From: Luteolibacter yonseiensis
GTDB lineage: Bacteria > Verrucomicrobiota > Verrucomicrobiia > Verrucomicrobiales > Akkermansiaceae
Direction of reading: 5' to 3'
Assembly: GCF_016595465.1 (NCBI RefSeq)
Contig: NZ_JAENIK010000009.1
Location: 1 to 64,000 of the forward strand
Length of the DNA stretch: 64,000 nucleotides
Part shown: positions 35,301-43,819 of the stretch, one piece after another
Layout: every line of letters starts with the position of its first letter
Position numbering within the stretch: the stretch's first letter is position 1
Program-made: the position numbers and the translations under genes
The notes under the pieces: generated by a model
Told to the model about the DNA's origin: nothing
The model's input: only the letters and a program-made list of their open reading frames with translations
Databases searched by the model: none

Positions 35301-37174
35301 GGCCACCCGGGAGGTGCCGCGCCGGTCGGCGACTGCACGAGGACGTCCGCCGGGAAAACATACGAATGGGTGTCCACCGGCGCGGACCGCCAGCCGGGGA
35401 TGGTCGCGACGGCCCGCACCACCGTCGTTTTGGAAATGGTGAGGGGGCCGGAGTAGAGCGTGCCGTTGGTGGCGCTCGGAGTGGAGCCGTCCGTGGTATA
35501 GCGGATCACCGCCCCCGGAGTGGCGCAGGTGATGGGCAGGCTGAAACCCGTGGTGAAGATGCCCCGCACCCGGCCGAATGCCAGTGGCGCCACATTTCCC
35601 AACGAACTCGGCTGCCCGTTGAGCCAGCCCGGCGTCGCCGTTCCCTCGCCATAGATGGCGGGACCGGCGGTCGCATCCAGGCTTCCCGCCACCAGTTCGG
35701 GCAGGACAAGGAAATCACCGGCTCCGGTGGAGGCGTTCAGCCCCTGGATGGCGAGCAGGTTCTGCCCGTTCGCGAGGGATGGCAGGGACGCGGTCAGGTC
35801 GAATCCCTGCCGTCGCAAGGTCTGGGCGTTGGACCGCACCGCTGTCGCCGCCGAGTTCCACAGCAATGGGGAAGGCGCGTTCGCCGCCGCCACCGGCTGG
35901 CCGTTGAGCCATGCGGAAAATCCGTCATTATACCGCATCACCAGAGAGAGTGCGGTCGCGGTTCCCGGTCCGGTCGTGGAAAAGGGAAGGCGGAAGTAGG
36001 CGCTGGTCTTTCCACCCGCGAGGGATCCCTGCATGTTGGTTCTCACCAGCCCGTTCGCATCCGCCGGAGTGGTCGTTACGGCCAGTCCGCCGTTCGCGAC
36101 GTCGCCGACGAGCCGGAAAGCGCTCGAATCGAAACTCGTCCTCTGCCCCGGCGCCGCGAAAAACTCCACGCAATCCCCACCGGTTCCTTGGAACATCACC
36201 GCTTCGAAAGTGTGCGGACCGGCGGCCAGGCCGATGGTTCCGAAGAAATCCTGCGGTCCGTGGAAAGTGTCGTCCCGCATGATTTCCACCCCATCGATGA
36301 GGATGCGTCCGCCGTCGTCGGAATTCAGGCCGAAGGTGTAGGTTCCGGCCGTGGGGATGGTCAGCGTGCCGGTAGCGACGACCACGTAATTCTCCCCGCT
36401 GGGCAGCGATTCGTTGTTGCCGTAGCGGCCTTCCGACCCGGCACCGAGGAAATTCACCACCGGGTAGATTCCCTTGTCCGTCCTCAGCACCTGTGGGTCG
36501 TTCTCCGGCAGGGATGCCAGGTTGAGCGCGTCCACCAGTCCGCCGATGCCGCCGTTTTTCGCGACCTGCCGCACGGTGATGCCCGGCACGCTGAGGCCGA
36601 ACCCATAACCGCTCTGCCCGCCCGCCCACGAGGAATCGACAAATCCCGGTTGGTTCCAATTTTCCGCAGGGACGCCAGCCGCCGTCGGGACCTGATATTT
36701 GCCCGCGGTCCCGGCCGGGAGCAGGGTGGTCGTCTGGAATCTCAGTCCATACGCCTCATCCCCGAGTTGCGCCGGGAACTTCGGCGAGTAGGAATGCGCC
36801 ACCGTCACTCCGTCCGGCTTGACCAAGCCGAGGAACTCCCCGTCTTTGGACAACGAGAAATTCGTGTGCAGCGGGGACCCCGGCGTCCGCCGGTTCTTGC
36901 TGGAGGCCCACACCAGCAGGAACTGCCCCGGTTGGAGGGTCACTGCCGGAAACCTCCATTTCGTCAGGTTCGACGCGTTGTCCGTGAGATACCAATCCGC
37001 GAGGGCGACGGGTGTGGCGTCCGGATTGTGAATTTCCAACCAGTCGGAAAATTCCCCGTTTTCATCCTGCACGGTGCTTTCGTTGTCAGCCATGAATTCG
37101 CTGATCACCGGCGCCCCGAAGACCGGAGCGGTGAGGAAAAATCCCAACAATGAAATGACCAGCTTTTCGCGCAT
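32354..37174 (-). CDS. Giant secreted lamin-tail/PA14-like/CotH-kinase-family protein
   Basis: A 1606-residue protein; the ATG at 37174 gives signal peptide MREKLVISLLGFFLTAPVFG. A lamin-tail domain lies at about 22-145 (VISEFMADNESTVQDENGEF, DWLEIHNPDATPVALADWYL), then a PA14-like beta-domain at about 260-350 (TAGTYTFGLNSDDGGRILID). A chitobiase-C-terminal-like segment follows (VIRYTTDGSTPSATNGTLYS). A CotH-kinase-like region covers about 700-1040 (KIDLRTAQNYSWSFEGNDQN, HLYLNGVYWGIYDLDERTEA, FQFFVHDFEHTLLN). A second lamin-tail domain (VVSEISYFPPPPDGDAEFIE) and a C-terminal module end the protein (EWSTDLIEWK ... FIRLRVVEK). CotH-type proteins can be secretory kinases that phosphorylate surface proteins; activity here is unproven. 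Such architectures are typical of Verrucomicrobiota and Planctomycetota. Confidence 0.87.
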   Translation of the reverse strand: MREKLVISLLGFFLTAPVFGAPVISEFMADNESTVQDENGEFSDWLEIHNPDATPVALADWYLTDNASNLTKWRFPAVTLQPGQFLLVWASSKNRRTPGSPLHTNFSLSKDGEFLGLVKPDGVTVAHSYSPKFPAQLGDEAYGLRFQTTTLLPAGTAGKYQVPTAAGVPAENWNQPGFVDSSWAGGQSGYGFGLSVPGITVRQVAKNGGIGGLVDALNLASLPENDPQVLRTDKGIYPVVNFLGAGSEGRYGNNESLPSGENYVVVATGTLTIPTAGTYTFGLNSDDGGRILIDGVEIMRDDTFHGPQDFFGTIGLAAGPHTFEAVMFQGTGGDCVEFFAAPGQRTSFDSSAFRLVGDVANGGLAVTTTPADANGLVRTNMQGSLAGGKTSAYFRLPFSTTGPGTATALSLVMRYNDGFSAWLNGQPVAAANAPSPLLWNSAATAVRSNAQTLRRQGFDLTASLPSLANGQNLLAIQGLNASTGAGDFLVLPELVAGSLDATAGPAIYGEGTATPGWLNGQPSSLGNVAPLAFGRVRGIFTTGFSLPITCATPGAVIRYTTDGSTPSATNGTLYSGPLTISKTTVVRAVATIPGWRSAPVDTHSYVFPADVLVQSPTGAAPPGWPSSSGTSQIMDYGMDPDIVNNGNPDIGGPATVRAALLALPSVMVTTDLPNLLNIGGSQGIYSNPGNRGLAWERAASLEWINPPNAENPNGTSEFQITGGMRVRGGFSRSTDNPKHALRFIFRDEYGAGKLNYPLFGRDAAQEFDKIDLRTAQNYSWSFEGNDQNTFLREESCRQAQLDMGQPGSHVRYFHLYLNGVYWGIYDLDERTEAAFSESYLGGDQDDYDVVKAESDADFVTVATDGNLVAWQDLFTKAKATRASPTNANYFKLMGLAADGVTTTSDPVLLDVDNLIDYNLMTFWSGNLDGCVSNFLGNNRANNWSGSRRRDGNPRKGFQFFVHDFEHTLLNVNEDRTGPYTNNEIESNVSYYNPLYIHQDLISNVEYKMRWADRVHRHLFNNGALTPEAWQNRINKLAAFVDPAIAAESARWGDSKTHPPRTRQNWINAQNTLISYLTPRNGIVLGQLRADGLYPSLDAPVLSPYGGYQPSGVEVAVQGPPSATLHYMADGSDPRAVGGALRSGALTYTASTTSEDLVPWSASGWKYQGNGSDLGTAWRNDGYNDSSWPTGTAELGYGDNDEATVVTYPGPLKPATCYFRRTFSVTDPDSITSLALTVEYDDAYAVYLNGNRIAGNLPTNPAYNYYTGNPIEDTITPPIAIPPGALRAGGNTLAVEIHQSGDGSSDLSMNLSLVATRSTTSTPLVLTGTGPRTVRFRAKNGSTWSALSESTYQLGTTAPTPANLVVSEISYFPPPPDGDAEFIELYNPGTTTVDLAGARFTDGIDFTFPAASTLAPGGRVLIVQNIAAFQSKHGTGKPISGIFQNETALSNTGEHLRLETPSGGVLLDFSYGIDFPWPSPATGHSMILLNPADPENPLSWRPSAQLNGNPGSGDSFTRPPGQSLLDYALSQPGPALDTTGNFTVTRRLGADDATLVPEWSTDLIEWKTNALTFTAETPNSSGTSKLTWKLDPLPEEKTFIRLRVVEK

Positions 37175-37323
37175 CGGAGCGTTACGTGACGTTTCTGTCA
37201 TATTTCGCACAGGAGTTGGAAAAAATCCAGTTCTGGTCCGCAGGAGTCCGTCACCTGTCGCGGAATCTCCATTTCAAAAAACTTCCCATTTAGTCTCCCG
37301 CTCCCGTAAGTTGCCCGCCTCGC

Positions 37324-38190
37324 ATGACATTTTCCCGAATCCTCACCCATCCCGGCGGCTCGCATAAGGACGAGTTCCTCGCCTGCTGCCTGCTCCTTGC
37401 CGGAAATCCGGTGCCCGTGGTCCGCCGCGAGCCGGTCGCGGAGGACCTGGCGGATCCCTCCGTCGCGGTGGTCGACGTGGGGCACGAGCACGCGCCGGAG
37501 CGGGGGAATTTCGACCACCACCAGTTTCCCAAGGACCACCCGCCGACCTGCGCGCTGAGCCTCGTCCTGCAGCACCTCGGAGTGTACGAGGATGCCCGGG
37601 AATTCTGCGACTGGCTGGAGCCGGCGGAGTGGTTCGACACCCGCGGACCCATCGAGACGGCGAAATGGCTAGGTCTGCCGAGGGAGACACTTTTCAAGCT
37701 GAACTCGCCCATCGACACCACATTGTTGCGCCGTTTCGCCGCCTCGTCGGAGCTGTTGCCCGGAGAACCGTTGTGGGAGGTGATGAAATGGATCGGCGAG
37801 GATCTGCTGGGTTATCTGAAAAATCTCCGGGAACGTCTGGACCACATCGCGCGGGTCGCCGAATTCTGGGAGATCCCGACGCCACAGGGCTCGTTCAAGG
37901 TCCTGTTCATGCCCCGCACCGAGCCGATGCCCGAGGAGCCGTCTTCCGGACTGCCCCGCTTCATCGAGGGGCACCCGCAGGGTGCGGATGTCGTGGGGCA
38001 GGTCTATCCGGACCGCCGGGGCCCGGGATACGGCTTGTCCCGCCACAACGATCATCCGGGTCTGGATTTCACCAGGATCGGGAATTGTGAGGACGTGCAT
38101 TTCGCCCATGCGCGGGGATTTGTCGCGAAAACCTCGGCGAGCGATCCCGCGCGCCTTCGTGAACTGCTGGCACAGGCATGGATCTCATGA
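37324..38190 (+). CDS. MYG1-family (UPF0160) putative metal-dependent exonuclease/hydrolase
   Basis: A 288-residue protein with the MYG1 pattern. The N-terminal metal motif is T-H-P-G-G-S-H-K-D-E-F-L-A-C-C-L-L, and a DHH-like motif follows (VVDVGHEHAPERGNFDHHQF). Later blocks are DTRGPIETAKWLG and the C-terminal VYPDRRGPGYGLSRHNDHPG with VHFAHARGFVAKTSA. Eukaryotic MYG1 is a 3'-5' RNA exonuclease of nucleus and mitochondria, and the bacterial homologues are little studied. It is divergent from the CotH gene with a 149-bp intergenic promoter region and stands alone. Confidence 0.85.
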   Translation: MTFSRILTHPGGSHKDEFLACCLLLAGNPVPVVRREPVAEDLADPSVAVVDVGHEHAPERGNFDHHQFPKDHPPTCALSLVLQHLGVYEDAREFCDWLEPAEWFDTRGPIETAKWLGLPRETLFKLNSPIDTTLLRRFAASSELLPGEPLWEVMKWIGEDLLGYLKNLRERLDHIARVAEFWEIPTPQGSFKVLFMPRTEPMPEEPSSGLPRFIEGHPQGADVVGQVYPDRRGPGYGLSRHNDHPGLDFTRIGNCEDVHFAHARGFVAKTSASDPARLRELLAQAWIS

Positions 38191-38333
38191 GTGAACATCC
38201 GCCGGCAGATGCGGTGCCCGCGAGGCAGGGCCGGACCGGCACGACATTTCTTACCTGATCGCGTGAAAACAACCCCTTGCGCAGACCCCTCATCCGTGGG
38301 AGTCGTAGCACGTGCCAGCCCGTCCCTTCTCCC

Positions 38334-39152
38334 ATGCGTGAAACCCTGATTGTCGTCGGCCTGACGGTGCTTGCCATAGCACTGCGATCGGGACGCGGAA
38401 ACACCATGCGCAAGCTTGGTGCGCTGACGATGTTGGGTGCGAGCTTCTGTCTGCTCTATTTCATCACCCGCAGCATTTGGGGTGGGGCGGTGGGCGTGGC
38501 GCTGTGGTTTTTCCTGCCATGGATCGAGCTGCTCACCCGCATCCGCCAGATGCGGCTGCCGCTGAACAACCGGCTGGACCACCGCGAGGTGCCGAATCCC
38601 TCGTTTTTCCCGAACGCCACCGAAGCCGCCGCGGCGATGGAGGAGGCGGGCTTCGACCACGTCTCGGACTGCGGTTGGGAGTGGGCGGGCATGCAGCAGT
38701 TTTTCCAGCTTTTCTGGCATCCGGAGGAACGGGCCGTCGCCGCCGTCTGCCTGTGCGAACAGAGCGATGTGGCGTTCGCGTTCATCTCCATCACCTCGCA
38801 TGATGCGGATGGGAAAATCTGGCGCACCACGAATTTCCCCTTCGCCCCCACCCTGCGGTGCCCGCCCGGCGTCAGCTGGAACCACGTGCCGTGCGAGCGG
38901 AGCTGCTTCCACCAGATCCTCGCGGACCATCAGAAATACCTCGGGCGGATGCGCGTGCCGGCCGACCGCCTGCGGATGCCGGATCCGGAGGAGATCGAGG
39001 ACAGCATCGAGCGCGAGATGCGCAGGCAGGTGGATCACAATCTGGCGGTCGGAATCATCCGGCTCACCGAGGACGGGCATTTCAAATATTCCACCCGGGG
39101 GTTGTTTTTCCTGTGGGGACAATTCGTCAAGGACATGATTCGGCTTTGTTAG
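38334..39152 (+). CDS. Unrecognised protein with two N-terminal membrane helices
   Basis: A 272-residue protein from the ATG at 38334. Two hydrophobic helices open it (ETLIVVGLTVLAIALRSG and LGALTMLGASFCLLYFI...GVALWFFLPW). A cytoplasmic-type soluble domain follows, with Trp-rich sequence (DHVSDCGWEWAGMQQFFQLF), a Cys pair (LRCPPGVSWNHVPCERSC) and an alpha-helical region near MPDPEEIEDSIEREMRRQVD. The C-terminal GLFFLWGQFVKDMIRL may be another membrane-contacting helix. No family recognised. It lies between the MYG1 homologue and uxs, all on the plus strand with 90-145 bp gaps, so it is probably independently expressed. Confidence 0.7.
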   Translation: MRETLIVVGLTVLAIALRSGRGNTMRKLGALTMLGASFCLLYFITRSIWGGAVGVALWFFLPWIELLTRIRQMRLPLNNRLDHREVPNPSFFPNATEAAAAMEEAGFDHVSDCGWEWAGMQQFFQLFWHPEERAVAAVCLCEQSDVAFAFISITSHDADGKIWRTTNFPFAPTLRCPPGVSWNHVPCERSCFHQILADHQKYLGRMRVPADRLRMPDPEEIEDSIEREMRRQVDHNLAVGIIRLTEDGHFKYSTRGLFFLWGQFVKDMIRLC

Positions 39153-39243
39153 ATGTCAGGAAACACGGATTCCCGCCGTTTCATGCTAACAAAAAACATC
39201 AATCAACCTTGATTCACGGAACGCGGACTGCTACATCGCGCGC

Positions 39244-40179
39244 ATGCGTATTTTGATCACCGGCGGAGCCGGATTTTTGGGTTCCCATCTTTGCGAACGG
39301 TTGCTTAACGAAGGTAATGAGATCATCTGCCTCGATAACTTTTTCACGGGTCGGAAGCGCAACATCGCCCACTTGTTGGACAATCCGTATTTCGAGCTCG
39401 TCCGCCACGATGTGACGGAGCCGTTCAAGTTCGAGGTGGACCAGATCTACAACCTCGCCTGCCCCGCGTCCCCCCCGCACTACCAGCACAACCCCATCAA
39501 GACGACGAAGACGTCCGTCATGGGCGCGATCCACTGCCTCGGTCTCGCGAAGCGGGTCGGCGCTCGGGTCTTCCAGGCATCCACCTCGGAGGTCTATGGC
39601 GATCCGGACGTGCATCCGCAGCCGGAGTCCTACCACGGAAACGTCAACCCCATCGGCATCCGCGCCTGCTATGACGAGGGGAAACGCTGTGCGGAGACGC
39701 TTTTCTTCGACTACCACCGCCAGAACAACGTGGACATCCGCGTGGTCCGTATTTTCAACACCTACGGTCCGCGCATGCTGCCGGACGACGGTCGCGTCGT
39801 TTCCAACTTCATCGTCCAGGCGCTGCAGGGCAAGGACATCACCATCTACGGAGATGGCAGCCAGACCCGCTCGTTCTGCTACGTGGACGACCTCATCGAA
39901 GGTTTCATCCGCCTGATGAACCATCCGTCCCAGGTTGGTCCGGTGAACATCGGGAATCCCGGTGAATTCACCATGCTCCAGCTCGCGGACCTCGTCCTTA
40001 AGAAAGTCGGCGGACCTTCCAAGATCACCCACTTCCCTCTTCCCGGAGACGATCCGAAACAGCGCAAGCCGGACATCACCATCGCCACGACGGAACTCGG
40101 CTGGCAGCCGACCGTCTCGCTCGACAAGGGGCTGGACGCGACCATCGACTATTTCCGCAACCTGTTGGCGGAAGGCTGA
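39244..40179 (+). CDS. uxs: UDP-glucuronic acid decarboxylase (UDP-xylose synthase)
   Basis: A 311-residue extended short-chain dehydrogenase. The NAD motif is [10 protein letters not shown] at the N-terminus, and the catalytic Y-x3-K is in [10 protein letters not shown]. Subfamily blocks are [42 protein letters not shown] and [19 protein letters not shown]. It converts UDP-glucuronate to UDP-xylose for exopolysaccharide or LPS synthesis in the cytosol. The length equals the bacterial UXS family. A strong terminator 37 bp after the stop shows a single-gene transcript; no other sugar-nucleotide genes adjoin it. Confidence 0.94.
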   Translation: MRILITGGAGFLGSHLCERLLNEGNEIICLDNFFTGRKRNIAHLLDNPYFELVRHDVTEPFKFEVDQIYNLACPASPPHYQHNPIKTTKTSVMGAIHCLGLAKRVGARVFQASTSEVYGDPDVHPQPESYHGNVNPIGIRACYDEGKRCAETLFFDYHRQNNVDIRVVRIFNTYGPRMLPDDGRVVSNFIVQALQGKDITIYGDGSQTRSFCYVDDLIEGFIRLMNHPSQVGPVNIGNPGEFTMLQLADLVLKKVGGPSKITHFPLPGDDPKQRKPDITIATTELGWQPTVSLDKGLDATIDYFRNLLAEG

Positions 40180-40215
40180 GAACCCGCCTTCGCAGCGGTT
40201 TCCGACATTCTGAAG

Positions 40216-40249
40216 CCCGTGGAAGGAATCGTTCCTTCCACGGGTTTTT
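40216..40249 (+). terminator. Intrinsic terminator of uxs
   Basis: A perfect 13-bp stem CCCGTGGAAGGAA / TTCCTTCCACGGG with a 3-nt loop is followed by five T residues. It separates uxs from the sensor kinase gene. Confidence 0.92.
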
Positions 40250-40303
40250 CATGTCCGCCGTCTCCGGACTCCGGAGTTCCCTGCTTCCTTGACGCGGTGG
40301 ATC

Positions 40304-42931
40304 ATGCCGGGCAGTTTCCCGGAAGTGGGATTTTCCCGCCGGTCCTTATCACCGACAACCCGAGAAGTGCGTCCGTTCCCGTTCCTGCATCATTGCCTGC
40401 TGACATTCCTGATGTTTTCCGGAATGCATGCCGCGCGTGCGGAGCTGGCTCCGTATGAGGCGGACGGTGATACGCTGCACCTGTGGCACCTGGACGAATC
40501 CGGGCCACCCTTCGCGGATGAAATACCGGGGGGGCGGCCGATGGTAGGGCTGCTCAACGGGGCGAGGGCGGAACAGGAGGCGCTGCCGGGACTGGGGAAA
40601 TCCGTTTCATTCAATGCGAATGCCGGCGGAACATCGGGCACCTCCGACCTGCGCGGGGCGATCCTGATCTCCGCACCCTCGCTGAACAACGGGGCGGATG
40701 ACAACGCACCCGCGGGCTTCCGTTACTTCGGGCCGGACGGAGCGTTCACCTATGAAATGGTGGTGAAGCTGGACGTCCTGCCGAAAGACTCGACGCAGAT
40801 CGCACTGGACCTGCTGACCATGGAGGGGGACGGCGCGGACCGGATCTTCAATTTCCGCATGGAAAAGGAGGGCTTCCTTGTCTTCGTCCCGCTGCCGCAC
40901 TGCGGCGCGAGCGGCGGGGCCATCGCGACCATCCCCACCAGCGGGCCCAACAAGCCGGACACGGAGCACTGGTTCCATGTCGCGGTGAGTTACAATGGAA
41001 ACGGCGGCGCGGCGAACAACCTGAAGCTCTACTGGACCCGGGTGGGCGGAGGCGCGGTCGTGGCGAACCACATCGGCAGCGGCACGCTTTCCAGTGATCT
41101 GAACGGACTGGTGGGGGATCTCGCGATCGGAAACGAAGCCCGTGAATTCGTGGGGAACGCGGAGGCCGAACCTTTTCCCGGGCTCATTGATGAGGTGCGG
41201 ATCAGCGGGGTGGCGCGGCATCCCAGCGATTTTTTCTTCATCCCGCCCGAGCAGCGGAGGAATCCCGCGCATGTCCAGACGGACGCGCAGAAAGTGGTCC
41301 CTCCGCCGGAGTTCGATCTGGAATTGATCGATGTGCTGGTGGATTCGTCGTCCGCCATCCCGCTCGGCGCGGGCAAGCCGCTGGAGCTGAGCGCCGGACT
41401 TCACCGGTTGGATTTCGATTTCGGCTTCCGGCCGGAATCAGGCGACGCCGGTGGATCGTTGCAGACGGCGGTGGACATGAAGCTGCGCTGCCAACTGGAG
41501 GGGGTGGATGACCAATGGCAGGAGACCGAGGTCGGCATGGGGCTGGTGTTCCAGGCGTTGGACTCCAACAACCGCGTCGTCTCGCAGTCCCGTTTCCCCA
41601 CCGTGGGGCGCAGCGAAGGGTGGAAGACGACACTGGAAGACTCCGCCATGACAAGGCGGGTCGAGCCGGTCTACCTGCCCGCGAATGCGAAAAAGCTCAA
41701 GCTGATCCTGAACTCCGGCTCGCGGGACACGACCGGATTCTTCGCCATCGACTACATCGGCCTGCAGATGGCGGGGGAGGGGAATCCATCGTTGTTGGAG
41801 AACGGGGTGTTCACCTACAATGCCTACACCACCTCCCCGGCGGGCTCCCCGGCCGGCTGGCATCGGGGGGGCTCGGACCCGTCCATCGCACGCATGATCC
41901 TGCGCCCGGACCGTCCCGGCATCGGCCTGGTGGACGGCGACCAGCAGAAGTTCGGCGAGTGGACGGCGGTGCAGACGCTGCTGCCGGCCATCCAGAATAC
42001 CGTCACCTATTCCCTCGTCTGGTATGAGGCCTACAACGTCATCGGCGGCAGCACCCATCGGGCGACCTACGTGAACGTGCCGCCCGGGGAATACACGTTC
42101 CGGGCCATAGGCCTGACAGGCATGGGAGGGGTGGCGAGCGACGAGCTGTCGCTGGCCATCAAGATCCATCCGCCGTTCTGGCAACAGGTCTGGTTCCTGC
42201 CGGTGGTGACCGCGGCGTGCGTCGCCTTGTTCGCGGGCGCGATTTTCTCATCCCACCGTTCCCGCTCGAAGCGTTCGATGGAGCGGCTCCGTTTCCAGAA
42301 TGCCTTGGAAAAAGACCGCACCCGCATCGCCCGGGACATGCATGACGATCTGGGGTCGCGCGTCACCTTCATCAACATGAGTGCCGCGCTCGCGCAGCGC
42401 GACATCGAGCGGGCTCCGGAGAACGCGCGCCGCCACCTCTCGAAAATGACCGAGTCCGCGCGGGATCTCATCGTCGCCATGGATGGACTGGTGTGGGCGG
42501 TGGACCCGGCCCATGACACCCTGGACCACCTTGCTTCCCATCTTACGCGGCTGGCGGAGGAAATGTTCCGCGACACGTCCGTGCGCTGCCGGATGGACAT
42601 CCCTTCCTTTCTCCCCGCCCTGCCTCTCGGCTCGGATGTGCGCCACCACATCGCTCTCGCGGTGAAGGAGTCCTTCCACAATGTCCTGCGCCACGCGGGC
42701 CCGTGCGAGGTGTTTTTCTCCATGGAGTTCGACGGCGGGAGAATCCTCATCACCATCCGGGACACGGGGGTGGGCTTCGACCCCGCGACCGACGAGCGCG
42801 GGCACGGGCTCGACAATCTGGCCGAGCGGTTTAAAGAAATCGGCGGTGCCTGTAAGATTTCCTCGTCACCCGGCAGCGGCACCTCCATCGTCCTGAGCTG
42901 CGGGGTGAAGGAAACGCCCGGCAAGAAATAA
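40304..42931 (+). CDS. Sensor histidine kinase with LamG-like periplasmic sensor
   Basis: The product has 875 residues from the ATG at 40304; a TTG 15 bp upstream is an alternative. The N-terminal export segment is long (FLHHCLLTFLMFSGMHAARA). A LamG/concanavalin-like fold follows (LHLWHLDESGPPF, FTYEMVVKLDVLPKDSTQIA, LIDEVRISGVARHPSDFF), then a Y_Y_Y-like beta-sandwich near 530-590 (WYEAYNVIG...VPPGEYTFRAIGLTG) and one transmembrane helix (VWFLPVVTAACVALFAGAIF). The cytoplasmic HisKA_3 box is DRTRIARDMHDDLGSRV with phospho-His at about 680, and the HATPase is NarX-type (ESFHNVLRHA, DTGVGFDPATDERGHGLDNL). It forms a pair with the response regulator 3 bp downstream. The sensor resembles carbohydrate-binding folds, so the likely ligand is an extracellular glycan. 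Confidence 0.9.
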   Translation: MPGSFPEVGFSRRSLSPTTREVRPFPFLHHCLLTFLMFSGMHAARAELAPYEADGDTLHLWHLDESGPPFADEIPGGRPMVGLLNGARAEQEALPGLGKSVSFNANAGGTSGTSDLRGAILISAPSLNNGADDNAPAGFRYFGPDGAFTYEMVVKLDVLPKDSTQIALDLLTMEGDGADRIFNFRMEKEGFLVFVPLPHCGASGGAIATIPTSGPNKPDTEHWFHVAVSYNGNGGAANNLKLYWTRVGGGAVVANHIGSGTLSSDLNGLVGDLAIGNEAREFVGNAEAEPFPGLIDEVRISGVARHPSDFFFIPPEQRRNPAHVQTDAQKVVPPPEFDLELIDVLVDSSSAIPLGAGKPLELSAGLHRLDFDFGFRPESGDAGGSLQTAVDMKLRCQLEGVDDQWQETEVGMGLVFQALDSNNRVVSQSRFPTVGRSEGWKTTLEDSAMTRRVEPVYLPANAKKLKLILNSGSRDTTGFFAIDYIGLQMAGEGNPSLLENGVFTYNAYTTSPAGSPAGWHRGGSDPSIARMILRPDRPGIGLVDGDQQKFGEWTAVQTLLPAIQNTVTYSLVWYEAYNVIGGSTHRATYVNVPPGEYTFRAIGLTGMGGVASDELSLAIKIHPPFWQQVWFLPVVTAACVALFAGAIFSSHRSRSKRSMERLRFQNALEKDRTRIARDMHDDLGSRVTFINMSAALAQRDIERAPENARRHLSKMTESARDLIVAMDGLVWAVDPAHDTLDHLASHLTRLAEEMFRDTSVRCRMDIPSFLPALPLGSDVRHHIALAVKESFHNVLRHAGPCEVFFSMEFDGGRILITIRDTGVGFDPATDERGHGLDNLAERFKEIGGACKISSSPGSGTSIVLSCGVKETPGKK

Positions 42932-42934
42932 CCG

Positions 42935-43564
42935 ATGGCTGAAAAATCCAACACCATAGCGATCGTCGAGGACGACGCGTCGCTGAGCGGGATCCTCACC
43001 GAGATCGTCACCGCGTCCCCGTGGAAGCTCGTGAGCACTTATTCCAATGCCGAGAGCGCCTTGGAGGGCCTGGCGAAAAGCTGCCCGGAGGTGGTGCTCA
43101 TGGACATCCAGCTACCGGGCATGTCCGGCATCGAATGTGTGGCGAAGCTCAAGGCGCTGCATCCCGCGGTGCTGGTGCTGATGGTCACCGTCTATGACAA
43201 CAACGAGCGCATCTTCGACGCGCTGGCCGCCGGGGCCTCGGGTTACCTTTTGAAACGGGACGCGCCGGTGAAGCTGTTGGAGGCGTTGGAAGACCTGCTG
43301 GCCGGTGGCTCTCCCATGTCCGGTGCCATCGCCCGCAAGGTGGTGCAGCATTTCCACAAGACACCGCCCAGGAACAAGGACCACAACCTGACGCCGCGCG
43401 AGACGCAGATCCTGGAGCTCCTCGCCAAGGGGAGCCTCTACAAGGAGATCGCCTGGGATCTCGGCATCGGTTTTGAGACGGTCCGCTCGCACATCGACAA
43501 CATCTACAACAAGCTCCACGTCCGCACCCGCACGGAAGCGGTAGTGAAATTCCTCGGGCCGTAG
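42935..43564 (+). CDS. NarL/FixJ-type response regulator with LuxR DNA-binding domain
   Basis: A 209-residue regulator. The receiver domain has the acidic pair V-E-D-D near 11-14, the phospho-acceptor Asp57 in VVLMDIQLPGMSG, the switch Thr in LMVTVYDN and a Lys in SGYLLKRDAP. The C-terminal LuxR HTH is LTPRETQILELLAKGSLYKE followed by FETVRSHIDNIYNKLHVRTR. It begins 3 bp after the kinase stop, so the two are translationally coupled. The next genes downstream are two giant surface proteins; a palindrome in the 255-bp gap before them is a candidate binding site. Confidence 0.94.
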   Translation: MAEKSNTIAIVEDDASLSGILTEIVTASPWKLVSTYSNAESALEGLAKSCPEVVLMDIQLPGMSGIECVAKLKALHPAVLVLMVTVYDNNERIFDALAAGASGYLLKRDAPVKLLEALEDLLAGGSPMSGAIARKVVQHFHKTPPRNKDHNLTPRETQILELLAKGSLYKEIAWDLGIGFETVRSHIDNIYNKLHVRTRTEAVVKFLGP

Positions 43565-43704
43565 TGGTTTGCTGCCGCTCTCCCGTGCCTGCTCCGCCTA
43601 CGGCGTGGCAGGGTATTGTGTGGGAGTTTTAATGTGTCGTATGATTTTAAAATCGAGCGACTTACGGAATGATTGGCTCCGGGTTTTCCTGGTGCTCCGT
43701 GACG

Positions 43705-43721
43705 CCCCCATTTAGGGGGGG
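43705..43721. promoter_or_regulatory. Candidate operator upstream of the first TSP3 surface-protein gene
   Basis: CCCCC-ATTTA-GGGGGGG forms a 5-bp perfect inverted repeat around an AT core, 99 bp before the start codon. GC-armed, AT-centred palindromes of this size are typical for dimeric LuxR-type regulators, and such a regulator is encoded immediately upstream. The rest of the 43565-43819 gap shows a weak hairpin after the regulator gene and no gene. Confidence 0.35.
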
Positions 43722-43819
43722 AAGGGCTTCATCGTATTGATTCGGCGGGATTCAACCCCGTAGTTTGCGACCCCATCGAAACGGTCCCCCATTGGCTGTT
43801 TCCCAAAAATGCAAACCCG

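Noticed and set aside
35366..37153. Plus-strand open frame opposite the CotH-family gene
   Set aside because: Arg/Gly-rich shadow with no signal peptide or domains.
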